Below are positions 14,486 through 27,000 of a DNA stretch of 64,000 bases, piece by piece. Position 1 is the first letter of the stretch; every line of letters begins with the position of its first letter. Origin of the DNA: Casuarius casuarius (Eukaryota; Chordata; Aves; Casuariiformes; Casuariidae); the NCBI GenBank assembly GCA_003342895.1, contig PTFA01000005.1, positions 164,561 to 228,560 of the forward strand, given 5' to 3'. The notes below the pieces were generated by a model. It saw nothing but the letters and a program-made list of their open reading frames with translations. It had not been told where the DNA came from and ran no database searches. The position numbers were made by a program, and so were the translations under genes.

Positions 14486-14509
14486 GGGGGTGGGGGGAGG
14501 GAGAAGGGG
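14486..14509 (+). other. G-quadruplex-type motif
   Basis: Four or more G-runs of at least three are separated by loops of 1-3 bases (G5-T-G6-A-G3-AGAA-G4). This fits the usual G3+N1-7 pattern on the strand that would be the RNA sense strand of MICAL3. It lies in non-coding sequence, and any function is unproven. Confidence 0.6.
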
Positions 14510-14929
14510 AGGCAGTTTAGTTGAACTTTTGGGCTAGTCCTTGCCTTTTTTTAGAAGGTATAATATGAAATGGGATTCGCAGCTACAGACCCCATCCAGT
14601 AGACAGTAGTTTTGTGTGTTATCTTCATGGGTTAAGCTTTCTTTTGTTTAATTTTCCAAAAGGCCTGGAAATAAATACTTTGTTTCAAGGTAAGGAAGAA
14701 ATCTGAAGAGTTTATGGATTTCATGAATACAGGAGGAAAAAGTGACCTGCTGCTTTTGGCTCTCTTGGCTTTACCATTTAGGGTGATGTGTGCTGGTACC
14801 TGAGCATCTATCCTCTCTAATACTGCTGTGTTATTACATCAAAATTAATCTGCATGGAGGGAGGTTAAATATGCAGGTCTGTCTACTGCGAGGGGTATTA
14901 TGTTATTAGGTTTAAAGTGTCTCTTGTGA

Positions 14930-15069
14930 CTCCATCCTTGGAGATGCTCAAAACCTGACTGGACAGTGCTGAATGATCTGCTCTAGCTGACCCTGCTTTG
15001 AGCAGAGGGGTTAGACTAGATGATCTCCAGAGGCACCTTCCAATCTCAACTGCTCTATGATTCTGTGAC
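14930..15069 (+). mobile_element. CR1 LINE 3'-end fragment
   Basis: The sequence follows the typical 3' terminus of CR1: a CTTGGAGATG-like block, CAAAACCTGACTGGACA, a CCTGCTTTGAGCAG-like block, GACTAGATGATCTCCAGAGG, CCTTCCAATCTCAAC, then ATGATTCTGTGA at the end. It is 5'-truncated and diverged, in sense orientation. CR1 is the dominant LINE in birds and is also found in other sauropsids, which supports the assignment of the organism. I did not assign a subfamily. Confidence 0.92.
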
Positions 15070-18000
15070 TGTTAAATTTTTAATTTGACCCACTGATCAA
15101 GTAGCAGTTTTAAACAGGGCAGACTGGTGCACTTTCCTAATCGACAGCCTAATCAATTTCCCTAATCAAAAGGAGAAAGGAAACATGGATGCTTTCCCCC
15201 AGAAGTGATCCTTATTTTTTCTGCAGCCAAATGCACTGGTCAGGGGGAAGGCTAATGGCATGGCAGGCTGCCAGTTTAATACTGCCAGGGCCAGCTTAGT
15301 ACTGACTCATGTTGCTGAGTGTAACCTAATTGGGAAAGACTAATTTTTCTTTTCCTACACATGTGCTGTTTTTCCATGAATGGAATTTAACCTCTTGTAT
15401 TCAAAAAGCAAAGCCAAAAGATGAGCAAAACTAGTGCATGCTGGAAGTTTCTCTATGCTCTTTTTGTAGAAGAGACACTTGAGAGGGTGAGCTGTCCTGC
15501 CTGAAAACTCTAGCCAGATAACATCTTTGCTTTTGGCTGTAAGAAAAGCTGGATCTCATTCACTTCATGCTGTCATCTCTCCTTGAAGTTTGCTATGTCT
15601 GTGGAGGTGTGTTTACACGCAGAACTTGGGATGGGCTGACCTGAGGTAGGGTTTGAAATGGCTGTGGGCACAGGTCAGTGTATGATGTTTTAGTTAAGTG
15701 AAAAACAAACCCACCTTAGATAATGGAATGGGTTACAACAGATCTATAGTAATAGGGAAAGACATGTATAGACACTGGTCTTGCTGTTGAACTTGAGACC
15801 CTACTGGTCTGCTTAATGGCTGTATTACTGTCAAATGTGATGGGTTAGCCAGGAGACTAATGGAAATGAAGTCACATAGCGTTACGTAGCATGGTGTTAC
15901 ACAACTTGTATAGAAAAGGGGAAAACCAAGTTCACTCAAGATCAGTTCAGAGCAGTCCTGAGTTATGAGCTACATTTATTTAGTGTATTCTGGGCATTTT
16001 TAAGAGTAATTTGAAAATATGTTAAAGAATTTTTCTGCTTTTGGGATTATGGGACTCTTGGGCGGTATGCTACGTGCCTGGTACATTAGAACAACACTTA
16101 CCTTTACATTCCCTGATTTAATCTGGTGAACTGATTATACCTGTATAGCTTGTAGTCATCTTACATTCCTTTATTAGCTGCGAGGACAAACACAGATGTG
16201 GCGTAAATTGCCTAGAGCGTATCTTTGCATAGCATCTCCATGCCTTTCAGGAAGAACAACACACAATTTGTTTTCCAAAGTAAACAGCACATAGAAATGT
16301 ACCAGCAGTTATTAATACGTTGCTTCTGCACTCTAAGCTACCAAAAGCACACCTCTTCTGGAATTTTATGAACCTCTTTCCTTTTTTTCCAAAGAACCAC
16401 CTCTGTTTCTTTCAGCCCTGCTCACATAGGCAAAATTCTGGAAGTTCATTACCTTTTTCAACTTCCAAGCCTGGTACTCTTTAGAACAGAAGAAGTAGTG
16501 GTATTTCGTCTGTCCTGGCAAGGAAATGGAGTTTCAAATTACTATGTTCTCCTCCCTCCCACTTCTGCCTACCCTGCACAACACAAGCATCAGTAGGAGG
16601 ATGGACAGTTACAGAAATGGCTACAATATCAGCTACTTTGACAGAGAAAATTAATCTTTATGGAGCTAAAGGCCTTGAAAACTAATAATCTAACAGCATT
16701 ATGAACCTTCAATAAAGCTGCTTTTGTTACTGCTTTCAGTTTAGTATATGTAAAACGTTTACATTCATGGTTATGGTCACTTGATTCTGGCTTGAAATAT
16801 TAATTGTGCACACATTGTCATGTCACAATGGACTGTGGACTGGTTTGATGGCAAATCCTAGGATGTAGTCTGTTCCTTTTCAGACTTGGGAAACTATATG
16901 CTACTAATAAAGTTGGTAAGCATTTTTTTGCCTTGGGTCTTTCTCTTGAGGGTTGCTCTAGAACCTCATTTCTCTGGTCTAAAACATTGAGATGTAGTCT
17001 AAAACCAAACATGTATTCTTACTTCTGCCCCCAGAAATGGGTCAAGAAGTATGGGAAATGGGAAGAGCTGAACATAAGTTCTTTATTAGTTTGACTGGCT
17101 TAACAGACCTCACCTGCCCCCATCGAAGACAGAACTCTGTATGCTTCTAGGTGAGGTTTTATCAGTCTCCTGACTGGCATTAATATTGCACTCTTTTCTG
17201 GAGAGTCTTCTGCATCCAAAGATCAGATTTGTTTCTCTCACAGTTTGATCAGTTGTATTGCGAAGAGTCTTGGCACTCTGTTTCATCCTACTTTTATTGC
17301 TTGAGGCCAGTCAGTTTTTCTTGTATGATATTTTAATTCTCTGCAAGGAAGCACAATATTCTGAAGCCTGTACTGCACCCCACAAGAATTTTGCTCAGGT
17401 GTGAACACAGAACACTTCTCATTGCTAACAAATCCACTTGTAGCTCTGTATGGGTGTCATGTACTCCACCGAATGCAGTGTGCTTGTGTCGTCTGAAATA
17501 CGCGAGTCCCTGTACATGGAAGACTTCTTATACTTGATGCTGTTCAGTTGGTGAAAATGAATGAGGCTAGGATTTCATGAGTACTGCACCTTATCAGAGG
17601 ATCTTCTTTGGGAACAGCAGGTAGCAAATAATATTTGAAAGGGGAAGGAACTGGTTGAGGAGGACTGTTACTGCGCATGTTCTTTAAGGATGAGAGGTGT
17701 GATGCTAGTATGCTGAGACTAATTTGATCTCTCTGTATATATGTTCTATAGGAGTAACTAGCATTTATGGAATACAAACAGCATCAAATTCCATACTGTA
17801 AATTCAATATAATCTGGGATCCAATCACTTGGAAATGACTGAGGAGGGAGAAATATCCATCCCCATGACAAAGTAATACATAGAGACATATACTAGTATG
17901 AGGCTGTAGCAAAAGCAAGCCCAGAATTATCAGGAGAAGGTATTCATTCCCTTATACAACACTCTTTTGAGACCTTATCTGGCCAAATACAGTGTACATC

Positions 18001-21000
18001 TCTAGTTCTGCATAAAATTATGTCCTTTCCCTCCCCCAACACAAACCAAACCCAACAACCATACAGTCCTGCCTGGGAGGACTAGGAAGGCCTTTTGCTT
18101 ATCTTAGACCAGAAGAGCCTAGGTACAGTGAAGATGAAGAGGGGGCGTGGCTGCTCTCTGTAAGTATTTGTAGGAAGGGAGGGAAAGCTAATGGATAGAT
18201 CAGTATCAACGCAAGAACACAGAGGTACAACCTTGGCCTGGAAATTAAAAGAAAGCTCTTTACCCTCAAAACAACTGGATCTGGGAAGAAACTTCTGAGG
18301 TAGTAACTGGGATGGAACAAAAAGTATTACTAATCTCAGTTATTACAGTATGATATGGCTCAGGAAATCATCTGTTTCTGTCAGCTGCAGATCCTTCTCT
18401 GGCTGCCTTTCAGTCTTCTAAACAAGTGTTCCACAGTTATCCCACATAGTTACAAAATACAGTTTAGTATTTACAGTAGAAGGCACATGTCCAGTCGGTG
18501 GTATCAGCCAGAGAAGGGGAATAAGCTGTATTGTTTTCAGAAGAAAGAGAAATACCAATGTTATAAAAATGACAAGAAAAAGAACATTGTTTTTTCACTG
18601 AGGCCAAACATGATTCAAACCTCCCAATGTCAAAGAGCTTTCTAGTCTACCCTATGAAATGTAATTCCTAAGTAATTTTTCATTACAGTTAGCTAGATCT
18701 CTCCCTTTTATGGAGAAAGCAATATTTCTTATGATAATTTCTGAGGCCTGTGCTTAGGGAAGGATAGGAAAGTGAAGAGAATAGGCATATGGCTTCCATT
18801 GGTAGCTCCCAGTATAATCAGGGAGTAATTCTTTGTATTACTCAGTTATCAAATTGGGGGAAAAATAAGCATTCTTAATAGCAGTGTATGCTCCTGTTAG
18901 TGTAAATTAATGGTAAATATATGAATATTAAATTGGCTAATACCAGTGAGCAACTGTGGAGGATGAGTGGTGTCTGGATGTTGAAGGTTCCAGGTTGTCT
19001 TCTCGGGAGAGGAGCTTCCCCTTTGCATGGTAGTCTGCTTCATGGGAGCACTGTGTAGCGTTCCAGGCAAGCGCCTCCTGGCATACTGGAGTTTTGCTGC
19101 TGCTTCTGGTCATCCCGGGTTTATAGAGCTGTGCTGTTCTGCCAATCCATGCTAGCTGGTTGAGTCTGAAAACAGCAGCTGGATGAAGCTGAAGCTGAAG
19201 GAAACATCGCTTAATTTCAGTATTTTTCCACTTAGAGACCTCCTTAATCCAATTCTGAAGTTATTACCTGCCTGCAGATAGACTAGCAGCAGCCTGTTTG
19301 TCACTGAGAAGATCACAACAGTTACCTTTAGTCTCTCTTGCCCCTTTTCACTCCTTGCTGTATTAAAAATATTTTGAAAAAGGGTTGGTTTGGCTAGCGC
19401 TCAAATGTTAGATGGATGATATGAAATGAGGAATCAAGGAAACTATTCAGTTTGAGCCCAAGGTCCAGAACTCAATCATCTGCCAGGAGAAATCCTGGAA
19501 TGTGCCGTACGATAAATTCAAGCCTGCGAACAGCACAGTGGCAGAGCAGTGTGTGATGGGCTGTCAGACCATGCTGGACAGAACTTGTTTCACAGTATGG
19601 TAGTTCTCTGTGACCACTGAGAGCATTAATGGTGGGATGTTAAAGAGATGCATGTGGACATCTCACACACAGGGTTATTGTAGGTCTCTTGATGGCAACT
19701 CCCAAACCTGCATTAAGTAGAAAGTGTGGACAGGTACTTTCATAGAGCACTTTCTGTGCAAGATAGCTAGGAAGTTCAGCTAAGGATATCTGTCTAAGAC
19801 CGCAAGATATCCTTGTAGGAGAATCTTTTTTTCTTTGGCTTTTACCCAGAGGAGGATTGAATTGAAAGGACTAGATAGAAAAGTCCTTGATGGTGAAAGG
19901 CAAAGAGAAGCTTTTATGTGTGCTCACTACTAGGAACAAATTCTGCTGAATGGCATCCTTACACTTAGTTTGGATTAAATCTCTGACTAATTCGTACCAA
20001 GTCTTTTCATGTCCCCACCAGTGCAGCTGTATTTGAGCAGACTAGTAATGTCTGCCTCTGGAAATGATGACTGCCATCTTACTTCAGAAGCTATGCTTGC
20101 CAAAGCCTCAGGGAGAGGAGAGCAAATCACAAACCCGCCCCCACCTCTTTTCTCTGTAACTGATTTCCTAACAGATTTTCATTTGCTCCAGGCACTGAGC
20201 TTGGCATCATCTCTGCTGAGTGAGGCATCTCATGTGTGTTCAGTGGCTTCAGGGGAATCACTATCTGGCCAATTGAAACTGTTTCAGCTTTTACTGAGAG
20301 TCAAATGTCCAGCCAAGTAGGGAATATGCTGCCTGGTTACTATTTTTAAGCTTTGTAATAGTATGTTCAAATTATATTTACTTATGTCCAGAGTAGAAAG
20401 TTCTGTGTTACAAGTTTTGGTTTTGCTATGCTCTGAACTCGGCCTGTAATCTGGATTACCTTTTCTGTATCCATGTAAGCTGTTTTTCTGGGGGAAGTTT
20501 TGTTATGCTTTATAGCATGAGAAGTCATAATTTCACAATTCTACCTAATCTTTTCCTTACCATTTGTAATAGTTTAGCTAAAATGCTTAAATGGGTTATT
20601 TGCTTAGACTGTCTTTCTGTCTCTTGTGATTCCTGTAGTCTTCCTTTTACCTATGAGAAAAATGAATGATGAGTAACATCAGACTCTCAGGATTGNGCAA
20701 GACAGGTGAATTTTCATTAAGCTGCTAGATTTGATCAGTGGTTACTTGACAGTCTCTTAGTGAAGTTTATTAGTTGCTAAGGGTTGGGTTTTGTTTTGCT
20801 TTTTTATTATTATTTTTATTAAAGATGAAAGTACTAGAGTGCAAAGGGTGGGTATTCTTATCTTTGAAAGAGGAAGGATTTACATGAGCAGATTTTTCAA
20901 GTGTTAATACTAAGCTAAGTTTAATATACTGTCAAATTAAGAGCTCTGGGATGTAAGTACAGTAAGAGAATGCTTTGAGGAAAGGGTAGGATAGAGATTC

Positions 21001-24000
21001 TTTCTTCTGACNGTGAAAATATATCTACAGGAAATCAGCCTGTGGCAGGTTTTAGAAAAGATTAAATTTGTGGCACCTGTGGAAGAGAGCTCGATAAAGG
21101 ATCTAAGTTGTAAAATAAATAATATATAAATATAACAAATACATAAATAATAATAAATAATAAAATGATATGAGTTTTTTCTGTATTTTTTTTTCTCTTT
21201 TGATCTAATGAATTGGGATTTAGCATTGTGTCCATTGAACGTGTTCAGTATCTTCTCCGTTACTGAGATGCGTACACCTTAAGTGTCTGGACAAGTAAGT
21301 CCTATCCTGACAATGAGGTGTATCTCTGTATTGAATCTGCTAGTCATTCAGACAAAATTCAAAGCATACTGGAGACCAGTCTCTTCCTGTTCCCTTCATA
21401 TCCTTTTGTGTGTTCTGTTCAAACTCTGTTCAGTCAGTAGTGTTCTCACTGATGTGTGCAATTCTCTGCCCTTTACAAAATGGAATTAAATTGCTTAATT
21501 AAAGGTATTACGGTCTAACCTAGTGACCAACATGCAAGGACAATACAAGCCTGTGGTGGCCTGCAGAACATCAAGAAATGACCTGCCACACATACCCTAA
21601 ATTGAGTTCCTTGCCGTGGCCATTTCTGGTCTTAGATATGTAGCGAGACTACACAGTACACATTTAACTTACTCTAAGTGGAGAGAAGAATGTACAGTGA
21701 TTTGGGCTACGTGAGTAGGATACACATCAGTGGTTATAAACACACTGTGAGATTTCTTCTGGCAGCAATGAAACATGAGAGAGTTGGCCTGCTGATAGAG
21801 TTTGGGTTTGTTGGGTGGGCATTGGGTTGAGGGCAGTGGTAGATGAATGCATATGATGGTTGAGATGCAGCGTGCTGGATGTATTGACAGCGAGTGAGTA
21901 GTGAAGGCGTGTGGCAGGTCGGGAGTAAGGTGCTGGTCCTGACCTGGTTACTGATGAGTCCTTGAGATGCTGTCCTTGGTTGGACCTTTCCCATCAAGGC
22001 TAGGAGATGTGCAGGGGGAGGCAGGGAAGCACTCACTTTTTTTGGTATACTGCTGATGCAAGCCTTAATTTTTATATGAAGATTTGTATTTAGTTCTAAA
22101 GTCCTGGAGGCCTGGGTTTAAGGTCCAATTTCTGAGGTATGTTTTCCATGCTCTGCACATGTATTTTAGCGGCAATTATAAAGGCTAGGCTTGCACACAC
22201 AAGTTGTTGCATGTTGTTGCAAGTCTTTCCTGGACTTTTCCTAGAATAAAGCTTGGGGTTGTTTTGTTTTTCAAGTTCAACAGCCTCTAAGTGAAGTGTT
22301 TTGTGGGCTGGAGAAATCTTTATGACTCTTAAATTCAAATGTCTGTTTACTTTGGTTTCTTGGCTCCCAAACTACTTTTGCAAGATCTGTATTAGGACAA
22401 AAAAATCCAAAAATTTTAAGTCGTTCTACTTTCTGTATGCAGTCTTCCTGAAACAGGAGAAACATCCCTTAAATAATCTATTTGTACTGACCTGTGTGAT
22501 ACATTAGATTCGTGATGCCTTGGCTAGTTGCAGCGTACGAGAGAGGGGGGATGGAATTATCAATCTTTTAATCCTGTTTTCTGGCCTCCTTTTCCTCCAC
22601 TGCTTCCTTCCAGAAAGTGCCTGCCTCTTTTACACACCCGTAATAGTTGAAAGCAGGACAAACAAAACTTGTTCTTCTGTGTACATTTTTAATGTCTGTA
22701 ACCGGAAATACTGTGGGGGATTTTTCTGGTTTGTGAAAGTCTGGTATTTACCAAACCACTGAGGAGTGATCCTTGAAGTTAAAAGTTCAGATAGCTACCT
22801 GCCTTGATTAGGATAAATACTGACACAAATGACCAAGTTTTTGAGTTTGCTCCTGAGGTTCTAAGATGTCTCTCTTGATGACCCAAATGAACATGGCTTT
22901 GGTAACTTCAGCCTAGTCTGGACAGCATTCAATTAGTAATCTTTGCTGACCTGTGTAAGGTAGAATTAGATGGTATAAAGAGCTGAAGCACATAGCTGGA
23001 GAAAAGTGCACAATAGAAGTAAAAAACTTTCTGTAGTGTGAGCAGCTATTATACAAAATGCTAGACATTTTCAGTTACTAAATTTCATGAAAGCATTTTA
23101 CGTGCTCTTTAAAGAGCAGTATTTTTTTCCTCTTTTTGTCACTTGCACACTGTATGATTGTGTCATTCTTTTTGTCCATGTTGATTAGCTTTCCTGCATT
23201 ATCTTTTGTGGTTGTTGTAGTCTGTATTTTGATGCAAGGTTCTGACACTTCACTTTTCTTATATAAATTGAAAAAATGTTTTCATGTAGGCTCCATTAGA
23301 TAGTTCATTTCTTTTATGAGGTTTCTTACATATTTTAAAAAATATAAATCTGGGCTCTATCTGTTTCCTCACTGTGTCCTGGAATAGCTTGGGGGAATCA
23401 GAGTGCTGATGGAACTTGAAGACCTCAGAAGACTTGGATCACCGGGCTGCAAAGGTTGTTCTAGTTTGTTGCCTCCAATCTCTGTTCTATTACAGCTTTC
23501 TGGGTGGATCAGAACAAAGCTCTTGTTCTTCTTTAATGTTCAGTAATGCTTTTCTGGAAATCTCTTTTTGCTGTGGCATAGCATGTTTGCTCAAAAAGAT
23601 AAAATCAATCTGTATCCTGTATGATGTCAGAAGCTGGTATGATTTGCTGTGCTAACAAGATTGATTTGGTTTTCTCCCCCTTTTTGAGTCACAGAAGTAA
23701 AGTTCTGTGAAAGTGTCATTCCAGTCATTTCTTACAGGTCTTTTTTATACAGGAGCTGTCCTCAAGTAGCATTCGAGGAAATCTAGAGAAGCCCAGCTTG
23801 TAACTTTGGTTAAGATCTAACTTTAGGATGGATTTCCACATTGAAATACAACATCAGGAACAGTTTCAAAGTGCTTCAAATGAGGAAAAGGTATTGAACA
23901 TTCTTAGCCTTTTAAGTGGTGGAGTGAGAAGCCTCCATGTGTCTCAGTCTAGTAGGATGTGAAGTGATTGTGGACTTAGCTTAGAAGTGGGATATGTACC

Positions 24001-27000
24001 ACTGTCTGATTGCCTGGAGGTGTGGGATATGGTGTTTATGGGAAATGCTTTTAGGGTGAGGGCTCCCTGTGTTGAAATTGGACTTAGTGAAATGTTGGTA
24101 CGTAAAGGTTCTGTGGAAGTTTTTCAGAAATAAGGGGTGGCAAGGTGGAGATGGGGGTGAGTTCCTGGGCAGGGGAAGCAGCCTCCAGTATTTAGGGTGA
24201 TACAATCTGGGAGGAAGTGGAAGCAAAATCTGCCATTGTGTCACAGTGGGTGCACCAAGAATGAATCTTGTAAAGAAAGATGAATCCGGAGTCCCAGAAC
24301 TGAGGCTCTGAGAATTAACCTCTCTCCCAGAAGAGCAGGCTTTAGTAGAGCACCATCTTGCCATAAAATCTGGGAAACAGAGTTATTGGTACTTACTATT
24401 TTTTGTAAAGTGTTCTGAATACTTTGTTTGAAAAATGCTGTGTAGTTGCCTATCTTTAGTGTTCCCTGCTGGTAGACTTTAAGTCTGTACCGGGAAGAAT
24501 CTTACGAGAATTTGTAGGAAATGAATGGATTTCACCACCCAGATAACAAATGCAACTTTTGCTGTCATCTGTCTTTGGGTTTTAGGATGCTTGTAAAAGG
24601 AAGTGTTGCTCACAGGACTTCATCTTGCTGTGCTAATGGCCACACTCCAAAAGAAAAGTTTGTCTTGACAGTCTTGCTTTTTGTGGGAAGTAGTACTATG
24701 TATTCTCAGCATGAAGGCACATTTTCTTCTTTGAGAAATAAAATGTTTACTGTGTGCGTAGAGTACCATGTAGTTCTTTAAAGCACAGCGGCAGTTCCAA
24801 GACTTAAAAAAAAATGTTCCCAGCTTCCCAAGCACATAGTTGGTCTTAGGTGAGTAGGGATCACTGTACCGGTTACAGTGGCTCCATGTGAAGATTCCTG
24901 CTGTGAGAGATTTCCCTAGTATGTGACTGTCACAGACAGATTGAGTCATTTAGGCTGGTTGTACTTGAGGTTTGCTGTATAATATGACAACTATGGCCTA
25001 CTATTTCCTCGTCATCTTATAAGGGGAGGACAAGTGGGCAGCTACCTCTTCCTTCTTCGTGGTTTCTCTTCTTTTCTTCCTCTTTCATTTGGTTGGGAAT
25101 CTCTGGTTAAGCACCCTATATGACTTAAGGAAACTGGCTAAAATAGCCAGAGGCTTATAAAATTTAGCGTGACTAAGCTGAGCAGCTTTTCCCCAAAGAG
25201 CAGAAGGAAAAAAGCCTGGGTAGAACATTTTGGGACATTAATTTTGATCAAGATGAAGAAAGAGGAGAGGTGATCTGTTTCTTGGGCTCCTTCTTTACGT
25301 AGGCGATCTTTCAACATAAGGACACCTGTTGTGATCAAAGAATAATGTGTAACAGAACAGCAAAATAGTATGTTAGTTGAATTCATGTAGATAAAAAGTT
25401 TTAATATGTAGGTCTGATGTTTTCAGTACTCATTTTCTGTCACTTCAGAAATGGTTAGTAATGAACAATGAAAGCATTTCTATTCAGTACCTTAGTATAA
25501 GTTTGAGAACCAAACTACTACTAATAGTTGCCTCTGTGTTCATGTGTCTCTATGTTCTTGGATACAGTTTGCATTTCTTTTAAAATTGTAACTGGATTGA
25601 GTTTTCTTGAAGTGAAGAGAGTCGTGTGTAAACTGTTTGTATATGTGATTTGATCTTTTCTTTAGGAAGAATGGGTTCTGTATTTGCAACTTAGTTCATA
25701 TTTGGTCTCCCTCTCTCTCCTACTTCTGTTCCAGCTTGGGGGTTAGAAAGGAAATAGATGGAGACCAAAAGGATTCACCCTCCCCATTTCTGCCCAGCAG
25801 ATCAGGTTTGCTGAGTGTGTTAAAACACAAACATCTATTTGCCAGTGTATTTGCTTGAGCGCTCAGTTTTATGAACCAGAGCAGATCTGAATACCATCTT
25901 AAAACATACTGTGTTCAATGCTGACATTCCTTTTTTCCATCTGGTGTGAAAGGGAAGCTGCAAACAATGGCAACCACACCCTTGGTCCTCCTGCTTTCCT
26001 ATTGCTTGTCTGCATAATATCAGACTAAAATAATTGCAGATTTTATTTTTAACTTTTCCTGTAGAAACTGTCCTCCTTTTGCCATGTGTTCTGCAGCCTT
26101 ATAGCTGCCCTAAACCTGTACTTTTGGTATCTGTGATGACTTAGGATGCGATGAACATGTTGTACCAAGGGCCATTTCTTTACTTTTAGCTAAAAGTAAG
26201 ATCAAATCAAATCCTGGAAATGAAAACAGAGCTTTTCCATTTGTTGGAATAAAGACTTTTTTTAGTGTGGTTTCCTAAAGAAGGAAGGCTTATGGGATTG
26301 AGCTGCTTGTCCATCTGCTTTTCAGTTCACCCTTAATAAGTTTTGAACAATTTCATCCAGATTTGACAGTGAATTAAAGTCTTGAAGATAATTAATTTCC
26401 TACAAGTGTCAAGAAAACTGTTGACTGGCTAGAGAAGAGAGACAAAAATAGGTGTCCCCACAGTCTCCAGCATAGGCTTAACAATAATCTGTTCTTAGGC
26501 TTTTGCTAGCCAAGTTGCCAGTATGTACTGCCTGCCCAGGTATTACAGTAGACTCAGAGTTTTCCAGAGCATGTTACTGCATTTTTCTTAGGCAGAAGTT
26601 AGGGAGCCAAATGAGGGAAGCGAGGGCATAGGGGACATTGCCAGGGAATTGGAATTATTATGGAAAGGATGAAATCAATGGGAACTGGGGCTATTGGAGC
26701 ATTCACTAGTTTTACAGTGGATGGAAAAACTCGCTTTTTAGATTCCATGCAGTACTGCAAGTTTGTTGGTCTCTAAATTCTAATAACTTGTCTGTCTTGT
26801 CAAGGGTGGATCTGAGGTGTTTGCCTAGCTGTGAAATAGCCAAAGTATAAAAGTTGTTTACACTGTGATCAGAGAAACTCAGCATTCTAAGCAGAGCTGG
26901 ACAGTTATTTTGGCAAATGTTTTATTCACTCAGAATGCTGTTTCGAGCTAGATGAAACAATTTTTGAATTTGGATGGAATTAAGTCAATAGCTTCAGCCA

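Larger units (their letters stand above)
3734..14929. other. Non-coding sequence, no recognised gene
   Basis: No exon, RNA gene or identifiable transposon is visible. The longest open frame (5036-5401, 121 codons) is cysteine- and serine-rich low-quality sequence with no family resemblance, and I treat it as chance. Minor items are a short AC/AG microsatellite near 4208-4229, a T8G11 junction at 5606-5624, C-rich tracts near 6605-6650 and N bases at 6496, 10032, 13912 and 14036. Position suggests 5' intron of MICAL3. Confidence 0.5.

Noticed and set aside
23981..24364. 127-codon open frame, minus strand, Pro/His-rich
   Set aside because: No family resemblance and no splice or promoter context; the + strand is simply G-rich and T-rich here.
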